Origin: VFJL01 sp043752345
GTDB lineage: Bacteria; Pseudomonadota; Gammaproteobacteria; Burkholderiales; Nitrosomonadaceae
Reading direction: 5' to 3'
NCBI GenBank assembly: GCA_043752345.1
Contig: JAYUYT010000014.1
Span: 1 to 7,591, forward strand
DNA length: 7,591 bases
Positions within the stretch are counted from its first letter, which is position 1. Every line of letters begins with the position of its first letter. The translations under genes were made by a program, and so were the position numbers. Of this stretch, positions 1-6,257 are shown one piece after another. The notes under the pieces were generated by a model that had not been told where the DNA came from, ran no database searches, and saw only the letters and a program-made list of their open reading frames with translations.

Positions 1-308
1 TTGCGACCGAAGGCGGGGTAAGCAAGGCGACCGTGCAGATCGGCACGGCTAAGGCCCGCACCACGGTCAAGCTGGAGCCGGCGGGGGACAATGTGTTCAG
101 GGGCAGCGGCGAGTTCACACTCAAGCCGCAGAGCGTGATCGTGGTGTTCGTCAAGCTGCCGGGACAGGAGGCGCAATCGGCGCGCTTCACCCCGCTCAAG
201 CCCAAAGCCAAGGCCAAGGCCAAGGCCAAGGCTGCAGCAGCCAAGAAGCCCGCCAGCAAACCCGCTGCCGATGGCCACAGCGGCCATCACCACCATATGC
301 AGCATTGA
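1..308 (+). CDS. C-terminal part of an unrecognised protein with Lys-Ala repeat and His-rich tail (5' partial)
   Basis: The frame is open from base 3 to the TGA at 306-308, so the gene begins left of the window. The GTG at base 33 is a possible start, but the upstream frame reads on smoothly (ATEGGVSKA). The visible part has three segments. First comes a stretch of about 65 residues with alternating hydrophobic residues typical of a beta-sandwich (VKLEP, GEFTLKP, VIVVFVKLPG). Next is a low-complexity Lys/Ala/Pro linker with five KA dipeptides. Last is a tail containing GHSGHHHHMQH. The tail could bind Cu, Ni or Zn ions, and an exported metal-related protein is plausible, but the N-terminus and any signal peptide lie outside the window. 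I do not recognise the family. The gene converges on parA, leaving 56 bases between the two stop codons. Confidence 0.7.
   Translation, partial: ATEGGVSKATVQIGTAKARTTVKLEPAGDNVFRGSGEFTLKPQSVIVVFVKLPGQEAQSARFTPLKPKAKAKAKAKAAAAKKPASKPAADGHSGHHHHMQH
204..233 (+). repeat. Hexanucleotide tandem repeat (AAGGCC-type, five units)
   Basis: Five head-to-tail 6-base units, AAAGCC then three AAGGCC then AAGGCT, encode KAKAKAKAKA inside the partial gene at the left end. The unit length is a multiple of three, so slippage would change the linker by two residues per unit without a frameshift. Confidence 0.85.
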
Positions 309-364
309 GTAGAGTATTCCCCGTCAGTTAGCAGGACTCTCTGGCTAGAATGGCCCGATGCTGC
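299..364. repeat. Nested inverted repeats between convergent genes
   Basis: An outer perfect 7-base inverted repeat (GCAGCAT at 299-305, ATGCTGC at 358-364) brackets the gap between the convergent stop codons. Inside it, AGAGT (311-315) plus CC (319-320) pairs with GGACTCT (334-340), giving 7 base pairs with a 3-base bulge and a 13-base loop. The position suits a bidirectional transcription stop, but no T-tract follows on either strand, so a factor-independent terminator is doubtful. Confidence 0.3.
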
Positions 365-991
365 CTAAGTTCTCAGCCATTCGATCAGCGGTTGCCATTG
401 TTCCAGGTCGCGCTCAGCCTGGTAATGCGGCAGGTCAAAAATGCTCTTGCCGTTGAAGGCCGCATTGACGTACACCATGGTATCGCGCAGATAGGTGAGA
501 ACGGGCAGGTCGTACTGAGTGAGAAACTGCTCTAGAGTAGCTGCAGCGCGGGTACGCGGATCTACGCGCATACCGATAATGCCGATAAAAGTTTTGTGCT
601 TGCGCACGATTTTTTCTTCTATCAAGCGATCCAGAAAATCCCTCGTAGCGGCCATGTCGAATACCGATGGCTGCACCGGTACGAGGACCTTGTGCGCAAG
701 TTTCAAGGCGTAAGCAAGGTTTTTACCATGCATTCCCGCCGGGGAATCTAGTACCAGCCAGTCATTGTTTTCTGGAATCTTTGGATGGATCTCATCGCGA
801 TCTGCATCCAGCCTGGTAATGGCCGGTAAATCGGCAGAGCGCAGCGCGAGCCAATCCAACGACGATTTCTGTCGGTCCAGATCCCACATCATTACGCGCT
901 GATTTTGTCCAGCCAGATAACCGGCCAGATTGGTTGCCAGTGTGGTTTTACCACAGCCACCTTTAGGATTTGCCACCAGAATTACTCGCAT
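365..991 (-). CDS. Orphan ParA/MinD-type P-loop ATPase (VirC1/ParA family)
   Basis: The 208-residue product is a single-domain ParA-family ATPase. It has the deviant Walker A motif KGGCGKTT at residues 10-17, with the signature lysine K10 and the catalytic K15. DLDRQ follows at 37-41 (switch I region), and the Walker B-like strand LVLDSPAG with D82 comes later. Such proteins dimerise with ATP, bind DNA or membrane and position cargo such as plasmids, chromosomes or protein clusters. There is no N-terminal helix-turn-helix of the large plasmid ParA type and no ParB gene beside it. The ATG is supported by GAGG (999-1002), seven bases upstream. The gene begins 20 bases after scpB stops and probably shares its transcript, suggesting a link to chromosome organisation, although the cargo cannot be read from the sequence. 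The ATPase family is secure; the role is not. Confidence 0.9.
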   Translation of the reverse strand: MRVILVANPKGGCGKTTLATNLAGYLAGQNQRVMMWDLDRQKSSLDWLALRSADLPAITRLDADRDEIHPKIPENNDWLVLDSPAGMHGKNLAYALKLAHKVLVPVQPSVFDMAATRDFLDRLIEEKIVRKHKTFIGIIGMRVDPRTRAAATLEQFLTQYDLPVLTYLRDTMVYVNAAFNGKSIFDLPHYQAERDLEQWQPLIEWLRT

Positions 992-1011
992 ATGATTACC
1001 TCGTTCACAAA

Positions 1012-1740
1012 TCAGTCAACTGTCTTTTCTTGCGGTATTGGCAGGTCGTTTGCAGATGGATCTAGCCTTGATTCTGGAGATATTTGCAGAACTGGTAGCA
1101 TGGTCTCGGCATCATCAACGGCGGTAGTTAAGTGTGGAACCGGGAGCAAATCCATACTTTCTCGTGGTTCAATCAACGAACCCAGATCTTCCAGCGCTGG
1201 CAGCTCTTCCAGGGAACGTAGACCAAGATCGTTAAGAAAATTTCTGGTGGTAACGTAGAGAGCTGGTCTGCCAGGAACATCGCGATGCCCGATGGCTTCT
1301 ATCCAGTCGCGCGCTTCGAGAGTCCTGAGTACCGGGCTGGAGACCGTCACCCCGCGAATTTCTTCAATGTCGCCACGGGTCACTGGCTGACGGTAAGCGA
1401 TGATGGCAAGAGTTTCCAGTACTGCACGCGAGTAGCGCGGCGGTTTTTGTGGATTGAGCCGGTCAAGAAATTGCTGCATTTCCGGTTTGCTGTGAAAGCG
1501 CCAGCCGCTGGCGACATTTACCAGCTCTACTCCTTTCTCTGCCCAGTCCTCGCGCAGTTCTTCCAGTAGTCTACGCAGAATTTCGGGACTCAATTCTTCA
1601 TCGAACAGTCTCTTTAATTCCGACAGTGGCAGCGGCTCCTGGCTGGTGAGCAACGCCGTTTCCAAGATACGCTTGATCTCACCAGGATTGGGCGGAACGG
1701 ATGAACTAGGCGGCAGTGAGGAAATTGACTGATCTGACAT
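1012..1740 (-). CDS. scpB: Segregation and condensation protein B
   Basis: ScpB is the winged-helix partner that binds as a dimer to the kleisin ScpA in the SMC-ScpAB condensin, which compacts and separates replicated chromosomes in the nucleoid. With the ATG at 1738-1740 the protein has 242 residues. Paired winged-helix domains span about 20-175. They include the family-typical run YSRAVLETLAIIAYRQPVTR near 103-122, followed by DIEEIRGV, and the GRPALYVTT turn near 157-165. The last ~60 residues form an acidic, proline-containing extension of low complexity, probably disordered and longer than in Bacillus ScpB. A TTG start at 1752 would add four residues (MEPF), but the ATG has GGA seven bases upstream and is preferred. 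The start lies inside the end of scpA (35-base overlap), indicating translational coupling. Confidence 0.95.
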   Translation of the reverse strand: MSDQSISSLPPSSSVPPNPGEIKRILETALLTSQEPLPLSELKRLFDEELSPEILRRLLEELREDWAEKGVELVNVASGWRFHSKPEMQQFLDRLNPQKPPRYSRAVLETLAIIAYRQPVTRGDIEEIRGVTVSSPVLRTLEARDWIEAIGHRDVPGRPALYVTTRNFLNDLGLRSLEELPALEDLGSLIEPRESMDLLPVPHLTTAVDDAETMLPVLQISPESRLDPSANDLPIPQEKTVD

Positions 1741-2515
1741 AAATGGTTCCAAAGGTTTGAGGTTGAGTTACCTCCACCAGAGACTCCCTGGAGAGCTCCA
1801 GCAATGCAAGAAAAGTTACCACGACTTCCGATACGCCGGCAGTGGCACCGAACAGTTCCTGAAATTCAACAAACTCGCGCCCATGCAGATGGCGCAGGAT
1901 GCGGCTCATATGTGCACGCACCGAAAGTTCTTCGCGCGTGACACGATGGTGACGGTTGACCTGGGCGCGGGCTACCAGCGCAAGCCAGGCGTTACGCAGA
2001 TCATCCACACTGACTTCCGGCAGACGCTTTACCGCTGCCTGTTCTATCCATACCTGCACCAGCGCAAAATCCCGCTCAGCCTGGGGTAGCTCATTAAGAC
2101 GCAGTCCGGCGAGTTTCATCTGCTCGTATTCCAGCAGGCGGCGTACCAGTTCGGCGCGTGGATCGATATCTTCCTCAGTTCTGCTGACAGGGCGCGGCAG
2201 CAGCATGCGTGACTTGATTTCGATCAGGAGCGCAGCCATCAGCAGGTACTCTGCCGCCAGTTCCAGTTGATTGGCGCGCATCATCTCGACATAGGCCATG
2301 TATTGCCGGGTGAGTTCCGCCATCGGGATATCCAGCACCTCCAGGTTATGTCTGCGAATGAGATAAAGCAGCAAGTCCAGCGGTCCCTGGAAAGTGTCGA
2401 GAAACACCTCCAGCGCATCCGGCGGGATGTACAGATCCCGTGGCAGTTCCAGCAGCGGCTCACCGTGGATTGTTGCAATCGGACCAGTGGCGACAGGATT
2501 GAGGAGTGTGTTCAT
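1706..2515 (-). CDS. scpA: Segregation and condensation protein A (kleisin)
   Basis: ScpA is the bacterial kleisin that bridges the heads of an SMC dimer and carries ScpB. The 269-residue protein shows the N-terminal kleisin signature FQGPLDLLLYLIRRHNLEV at about 42-60. The helical hallmark EYLLMAALLIEIKSRMLLP follows at about 89-107. A C-terminal winged helix ends in SLVEVTQPQTFGTIYV and binds the SMC head. The ATG at 2513-2515 gives an N-terminus (HGEPLLELPRDLYIPPDALEVFL) that I recall as typical of betaproteobacterial ScpA, although no strong Shine-Dalgarno is visible. It is 78 bases downstream of trpS, with a possible own promoter in that gap, and overlaps scpB. The smc gene is not in the window, as is usual. 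Confidence 0.95.
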   Translation of the reverse strand: MNTLLNPVATGPIATIHGEPLLELPRDLYIPPDALEVFLDTFQGPLDLLLYLIRRHNLEVLDIPMAELTRQYMAYVEMMRANQLELAAEYLLMAALLIEIKSRMLLPRPVSRTEEDIDPRAELVRRLLEYEQMKLAGLRLNELPQAERDFALVQVWIEQAAVKRLPEVSVDDLRNAWLALVARAQVNRHHRVTREELSVRAHMSRILRHLHGREFVEFQELFGATAGVSEVVVTFLALLELSRESLVEVTQPQTFGTIYVRSVNFLTAA

Positions 2516-2548
2516 TCTGCAGTGGAAACGTCTTATTGCTCGATTTTA

Positions 2549-2554
2549 ATTATA
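2549..2554 (-). promoter_or_regulatory. Candidate -10 element for scpA-scpB-parA
   Basis: The minus strand reads TATAAT here, a perfect sigma-70 -10 hexamer, in the 78-base gap between trpS and scpA and 33 bases before the scpA ATG. No good -35 hexamer is found 16-19 bases upstream (the 17-base position reads GGCAAA), so the promoter may be weak or activator-dependent. Confidence 0.4.
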
Positions 2555-2593
2555 CCGCGCCCAGCCCTGATTTTGCCGTTCCGGAGGTATGCG

Positions 2594-3796
2594 CTAAGAA
2601 TAATTCAGCCCCATTACCTCTCTTACGTCACGCATAGTTTCCTGAGCCAGTCTGTCGGCTTTCTCGCAGCCGTCGGCGATGATATTGCGCACCAGCGTGG
2701 GGTCTTCCTCATACATTCTGGCGCGCTCATGCATCGGCTCCTGCTCGGCCAATACTGTCTCGATTATCGGTTGCTTGCATTCCAGACAGCCAATGCCCGC
2801 GCTCTTGCAACCCTGTTGCACCCAATCCTGGGTCTTGTCGTTCGAATAAACCAGATGGAATTGCCACACCGGACACTTGGCCGGATCGCCCGGGTCGCCG
2901 CGTCGGATGCGCGCCGGGTCGGTCGGCATGGTGCGGATCTTCTTTGTGACGCTGGCCGGATCTTCCCGCAAACCGATGGTGTTATCGTAGGACTTAGACA
3001 TTTTCTGGCCATCCAGCCCCGGCATTTTAGACGCATGGGTGAGCAGTGCCTCTGGTTCGGTCAGGATCATCTTGCCGCCACCTTCAAGATAGCCGAATAA
3101 CCGTTCCCGATCGCCCATACTCAGGTTCTGCTGCTCATCGAGCAACGATCTCGCCGTCGCCAGCGCTTCATCGTCTCCCTGCTCCTGATAGCGGTCACGC
3201 AGTTCACGGTAGACCTTGGATTTCCTGGAGCCCAGTTTCTTGATCGCCGCTTCGGCTTTTTCCTTGAAGCCGGTTTCCTTGCCGTAAATGTGGTTGAAGC
3301 GGCGCGTGATTTCGCGGGTGAATTCGATGTGTGGCGCCTGATCTTCGCCCACCGGTACACGATTGGCGCGATAAATCAGAATATCCGCGCTCTGCAGCAG
3401 CGGATAGCCGAGGAAGCCATAAGTGCTCAAGTCTTTCTCGCTCAGCTTTTCCTGCTGATCCTTGTAGGAGGGGACGCGCTCCAGCCAGCCCAGCGGCGTG
3501 ATCATGGAAAGTAGCACATGCAGCTCGGCATGCGCAGGCACCCGCGACTGGATGAACAGGGTCGCCTGTGCCGGGTCCACCCCGGCGGCCAGCCAGTCGA
3601 TCACCATGTCCCAGACATTCTGCTCGATGATTTCCGGCGTATCGTAATGCGTGGTGAGCGCGTGCCAGTCGGCAACAAAAAACAAGCATTCAAACTGGTG
3701 CTGCAGCTCCACCCAGTTTTTCAACACACCGTGGTAATGCCCCAAATGCAATCTGCCAGTGGGACGCATTCCAGACAAGACGCGATCAGTAAACAT
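2594..3796 (-). CDS. trpS: Tryptophan--tRNA ligase, long form with four-cysteine motif
   Basis: This is a class I aminoacyl-tRNA synthetase that charges tRNA-Trp with tryptophan using ATP in the cytoplasm. The 400-residue product carries the HIGH-type motif HLGH at 17-20, the PVGEDQ element at 148-153 and the KMSKS loop at 265-269, all intact. It is about 65 residues longer than the E. coli enzyme. The extra length lies mainly in a charged helical insert at roughly 175-240 (EKAEAAIKKLGSRKSKVYRE onward), before KMSKS. After the catalytic core, C308, C330, C337 and C340 form a C-x21-C-x6-C-x2-C pattern, close to the [4Fe-4S] motif described for Thermotoga TrpRS. The ATG has AGGA ten bases upstream. 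It lies 30 bases after the M50 protease gene in the same operon. Family and function are secure; the cofactor is inferred. Confidence 0.96.
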   Translation of the reverse strand: MFTDRVLSGMRPTGRLHLGHYHGVLKNWVELQHQFECLFFVADWHALTTHYDTPEIIEQNVWDMVIDWLAAGVDPAQATLFIQSRVPAHAELHVLLSMITPLGWLERVPSYKDQQEKLSEKDLSTYGFLGYPLLQSADILIYRANRVPVGEDQAPHIEFTREITRRFNHIYGKETGFKEKAEAAIKKLGSRKSKVYRELRDRYQEQGDDEALATARSLLDEQQNLSMGDRERLFGYLEGGGKMILTEPEALLTHASKMPGLDGQKMSKSYDNTIGLREDPASVTKKIRTMPTDPARIRRGDPGDPAKCPVWQFHLVYSNDKTQDWVQQGCKSAGIGCLECKQPIIETVLAEQEPMHERARMYEEDPTLVRNIIADGCEKADRLAQETMRDVREVMGLNYS

Positions 3797-3826
3797 GTTA
3801 CTTGTGTCCTTAAGATTAAATGTTAC

Positions 3827-4492
3827 TCAAGCTTTCAACCCGGTAAGCATTGCCACCATCTGTATTGTAAACATAATAGAGGGTCCGATAATGGTGCCGA
3901 GCATACCGGTGAACAACAGCAACAGCAGTATCATAAAGCCATAAGGTTCGATCCGTGCAAAATGGTGCGCCAGGCGGTGGGGCAGCAGGCTTACTGCCAT
4001 GCGGCCGCCGTCCAGCGGTGGCAATGGCAGCAGATTCAGCACCATCAGGATCACATTGATTTCAATGCCCGCCTCGCCCATCAGCAGCATCGGTTTGGAC
4101 AGCTCGCTGTCCGGCATCGAAAGGCCAAGCTTCATCACCAGCGCCCACAGGAACGCCATGAAAAGATTTGCGCCCGGCCCGGCGGCAGCCACCCACAGCA
4201 TGTCGTACTTGGGGCGGCGCAGGTTGCCGAAGTTCACCGGCACCGGCTTGGCCCAGCCGAACAGGAAGCCGGTGCCGACCGTCAGCTTGCTCAAGGTGAA
4301 CAGAACCAGCGGCACCACGATCGTGCCCATCGGATCGATATGCCGCATGGGGTTCAGGCTGATGCGCCCTTGCGCATGGGCGGTGAGATCGCCGAAATAT
4401 CTGGCCACGTAGCCGTGCGCAGCCTCATGCAGGGTAATGGCAAGAATCACCGGCAGCGCCCAGATGGCGATTCCCTGAATGATGCTATCCAT
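3827..4492 (-). CDS. Site-2 protease family protein (peptidase M50)
   Basis: This is a small 221-residue zinc metalloprotease of the M50/S2P fold that cleaves within the membrane. HEAAH (residues 22-26) in the first hydrophobic segment supplies the HExxH zinc ligands and catalytic glutamate. NLLPLPPLDGGR (about 153-164) holds the conserved aspartate (D161) that completes the site. GPGANL near 105-110 is the third characteristic motif. Hydrophobic segments at about 5-24, 57-70, 100-122, 145-160 and 185-215 indicate four to six membrane spans. There is no PDZ domain, unlike RseP, so this is the compact class usually of unknown substrate. Its ATG overlaps the stop of yciO by 8 bases (ATGGATAG), so the two genes are translationally coupled. 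Clustering with trpS and scpAB seems to be inherited gene order, not evidence of a shared task. Confidence 0.92.
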   Translation of the reverse strand: MDSIIQGIAIWALPVILAITLHEAAHGYVARYFGDLTAHAQGRISLNPMRHIDPMGTIVVPLVLFTLSKLTVGTGFLFGWAKPVPVNFGNLRRPKYDMLWVAAAGPGANLFMAFLWALVMKLGLSMPDSELSKPMLLMGEAGIEINVILMVLNLLPLPPLDGGRMAVSLLPHRLAHHFARIEPYGFMILLLLLFTGMLGTIIGPSIMFTIQMVAMLTGLKA

Positions 4493-5117
4493 GCGCTATG
4501 CCGAAAGGTGCGGCGCTGCCTTTGCCCTGGCGGGTCAGTTCCGGTACCTCGCCAGTCAGGTCAATCACGGTGGTCATCTCCAGACCGCAAGGACCGCCGT
4601 CCAGCACCAGCTCCACCTGGTGTTCGAGGCGGTCACGGATTTCCTCGGCATCGTTGAGGGGGAATTCATCTCCCGGCAGCATCAGGGTGGAACTCAGTAG
4701 CGGTTCATTCAATTCCGCCAGCAGCGCCTGCACCACGGGATGAGCGGGAATGCGCAGGCCGATGGTGTTGCGTTTGGGGTGCTGCAAACGGCGCGGCACT
4801 TCGCGTGTGGCTTCGAATATGAAAGTATAGCTGCCGGGCGTGCTCGCCTTGAGTAGCCGGTATTGGCGGTTATCGACCTTGGCGTAATGCGAAATCTCAG
4901 CCAGATCCCGGCACACCAGCGTGAAGTGATGCCGTTCGTCCACCTGCCGGATGGCGCGGATGCGCGTCATGGCGTCTTTGTCGCCCAGGTGGCAGCCAAG
5001 CGCGTAACAGGAGTCGGTCGGATAAACGATCACGCCCCCGGCACGCACGATTTCCGCTGCTTGCCGTATCAGGCGCAACTGCGGGTTGTCCGGGTGGATG
5101 GAAAAGAATTGAGCCAC
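4485..5117 (-). CDS. yciO: YciO-type Sua5/YciO/YrdC family protein
   Basis: The 210-residue product closely follows my recollection of E. coli YciO: AQFFSIHPDNPQ at the start, then VIVYPTDSCYALGC (29-42), FTLVCRDL (65-72), RNTIGLRIP (116-124), LMLPGDEF (145-152) and TTVIDLTG (182-189). It adopts the dsRNA-binding fold of TsaC/Sua5, which makes threonylcarbamoyl-AMP for the tRNA t6A modification. The lysine/arginine and SxN residues that TsaC uses are not present in their usual form here (RQVDERHHF and SSTLMLPG occupy those places). That fits the YciO branch, which does not substitute for TsaC well. The start is GTG (5115-5117), chosen because it places AQFF as in homologues; the Shine-Dalgarno is weak. 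The gene follows rnm by 54 bases, an adjacency also seen in E. coli (yciV-yciO), and overlaps the M50 gene. Confidence 0.92.
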   Translation of the reverse strand: MAQFFSIHPDNPQLRLIRQAAEIVRAGGVIVYPTDSCYALGCHLGDKDAMTRIRAIRQVDERHHFTLVCRDLAEISHYAKVDNRQYRLLKASTPGSYTFIFEATREVPRRLQHPKRNTIGLRIPAHPVVQALLAELNEPLLSSTLMLPGDEFPLNDAEEIRDRLEHQVELVLDGGPCGLEMTTVIDLTGEVPELTRQGKGSAAPFGIAHG

Positions 5118-5171
5118 GTAAGCGGTTTCTGGTTTTGGTTATCGGGGGTGAATTACAAGGATAAGACCCGG

Positions 5172-6014
5172 TTACATCATTACGTTCCAGTCATGCCACA
5201 CCGGCGTGCAGCCGGCAGGCAATTCGGGCATCCGGCCCAGGTCAAAATAGCTTTCGCCCGGCCCGTGGAAGTCCGAGCCGCGCGAAGCCAGCAAACCCAG
5301 GCGCTGTGCATGGCGGGCAAACAGCAGGGATTGTTCCGGCGTATGGCTAGCGGTGATGACTTCGATGGCCGTGCCGCCCAGATTGCGGAATTCCAGCAGC
5401 AACTCATCCAGCGCACCTTTGCCCAGCTTGTAGCGCGCCGGGTGGGCGATCACCGCTCTGCCGCCGCTGCCGCAGATCCAGCCCACCGCTTCGCTCAACG
5501 AAGTCCATTGATGCGGCGCATAGCCGGGCTTGCCTTTGACCAGATATTTCTTGAATACGGATTTCACGTCCTTGGCATGGCCCCGCTCGCTCAGAAAACG
5601 CGCGAAGTGAGTGCGGCCTATCAGCCGCCCCGCTCCGGTATAAGCGTAAGCTCCTTCCAGGCTGCCGTGGATGCCGGATTTATCGAGTTGCGCGGCGATA
5701 TTGCGCGCGCGTTCCGTGCGGCCGCTGCGGATGGCCGCCAGACCCTCGACCAGCGGGGCATGCTCAGGGTCGATACCGAGACCGACTATGTGCAGCGTCT
5801 GGCTGCGCCAACTGACGGAAATCTCCACCCCGTTGATGAAAGTGATGTTTTTTTCTTCAGCAGCGCGGCGCGCTTCCGCCAATCCGCCCACATCATCGTG
5901 GTCGGTCAGCGCCAGCACATCCACTCCGCGCGCAGCGGCGTGCTCCACCAACTGCGTGGGCGTCAGCAAACCGTCGGAAACCGTGGAATGGCAGTGCAGA
6001 TCGATATTGGGCAT
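5172..6014 (-). CDS. rnm: PHP-domain RNase AM / 3',5'-nucleoside bisphosphate phosphatase
   Basis: The 280-residue protein is a complete PHP-domain metal-dependent phosphoesterase of the YciV/RNase AM family. Metal-binding motifs are visible in order: DLHCHS (H7, H9), TDHD (38-41), E64 in NGVEIS, H76 in LHIVG, H191 in IAHPAR and SDFHG with D248 and H250. The helical insert between about 95 and 185 is typical of this family. As known for relatives, the E. coli protein trims 5' ends of rRNAs as a 5'-3' exonuclease, and the Chromobacterium homologue removes the 3' phosphate from 3',5'-nucleoside bisphosphates. Both activities are inferred here from similarity. It is the first gene of the leftward operon, behind a sigma-70-like promoter. 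The ATG matches the conserved PNIDLHCHS start, although no clear Shine-Dalgarno is seen. Confidence 0.93.
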   Translation of the reverse strand: MPNIDLHCHSTVSDGLLTPTQLVEHAAARGVDVLALTDHDDVGGLAEARRAAEEKNITFINGVEISVSWRSQTLHIVGLGIDPEHAPLVEGLAAIRSGRTERARNIAAQLDKSGIHGSLEGAYAYTGAGRLIGRTHFARFLSERGHAKDVKSVFKKYLVKGKPGYAPHQWTSLSEAVGWICGSGGRAVIAHPARYKLGKGALDELLLEFRNLGGTAIEVITASHTPEQSLLFARHAQRLGLLASRGSDFHGPGESYFDLGRMPELPAGCTPVWHDWNVMM

Positions 6015-6046
6015 GAAGCGGATGGTTCGCGCGAAGCAAGAGACGC

Positions 6047-6075
6047 ATCATAGCAAATAAGCCGTGCCATGAAAA
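6047..6075 (-). promoter_or_regulatory. Sigma-70-like promoter of the rnm operon
   Basis: On the minus strand, TTTTCA (6070-6075; four of six to TTGACA) is followed after exactly 17 bases by TATGAT (6047-6052; five of six to TATAAT). The -10 ends 32 bases before the rnm ATG, giving a leader of about 25 bases. Confidence 0.55.
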
Positions 6076-6190
6076 ATGAACCGTGCGGGAGGATGAAGCC
6101 ATTCGAGGTTGAGGGGGTAGATGTAAAACAACCCGGCTGTCTTGCAAAGTGGCTACAATCTGCTTTTGGCGCGATCCACGATGCTGAGTC

Positions 6191-6231
6191 AGGGAGCAGG
6201 CATCAGAGTTAGGGCGCAAGACTGCCTCCCT
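6191..6231 (+). other. Hairpin-forming leader before the GIY-YIG gene
   Basis: AGGGAG (6191-6196) plus GCA (6200-6202) pairs perfectly with TGCCTCCCT (6223-6231), giving nine base pairs interrupted by a 3-base bulge (CAG) and a 20-base loop. It ends 26 bases before the ATG at 6258. There is no T-tract, so it is not a typical terminator. It could be an RNA leader structure or a DNA site. The rest of the 243-base gap between rnm and this gene holds the rnm promoter and a lone TACAAT at 6154-6159 without a matching -35. Confidence 0.35.
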
Positions 6232-6257
6232 ATAACAAAGCCATATGGATTCAACTC

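Noticed and set aside
1741..1752. TTG start for scpB at 1752, adding MEPF
   Set aside because: The ATG at 1738-1740 has a better start codon and a suitably spaced GGA, and the MSDQ start needs no rare TTG.
2267..3100. Plus-strand open frame (277 codons) opposite scpA and trpS
   Set aside because: It overlaps two firmly identified genes on the other strand and shows no family features.
3518..4657. Long plus-strand open frame (379 codons) opposite trpS, the M50 gene and yciO
   Set aside because: It is antisense to three well-recognised genes and crosses their boundaries. Its product is rich in His/Gln/Arg without any domain, as expected from an antisense frame in GC-rich DNA.
4863..6053. Long plus-strand open frame (396 codons) opposite yciO and rnm
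   Set aside because: It is antisense to two conserved genes and crosses the gap between them. The product has low-complexity Ala/Arg/Gln content with no motifs.
6049..6069. Sigma-54-like sequence upstream of rnm (TGGCACG ... TTGCT on the minus strand)
   Set aside because: The GG and GC dinucleotides are 12 bases apart, whereas sigma-54 promoters require 10, and an acceptable sigma-70 promoter covers the same bases.
6069..6212. Short plus-strand open frame of 47 codons in the same phase as the GIY-YIG gene, separated from it by a single TAG at 6210-6212
   Set aside because: It overlaps the rnm promoter, has no properly spaced Shine-Dalgarno for either ATG (6069 or 6093) and gives no recognisable protein. 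The GIY-YIG protein already starts at its family-typical N-terminus, so it is probably not a broken extension.
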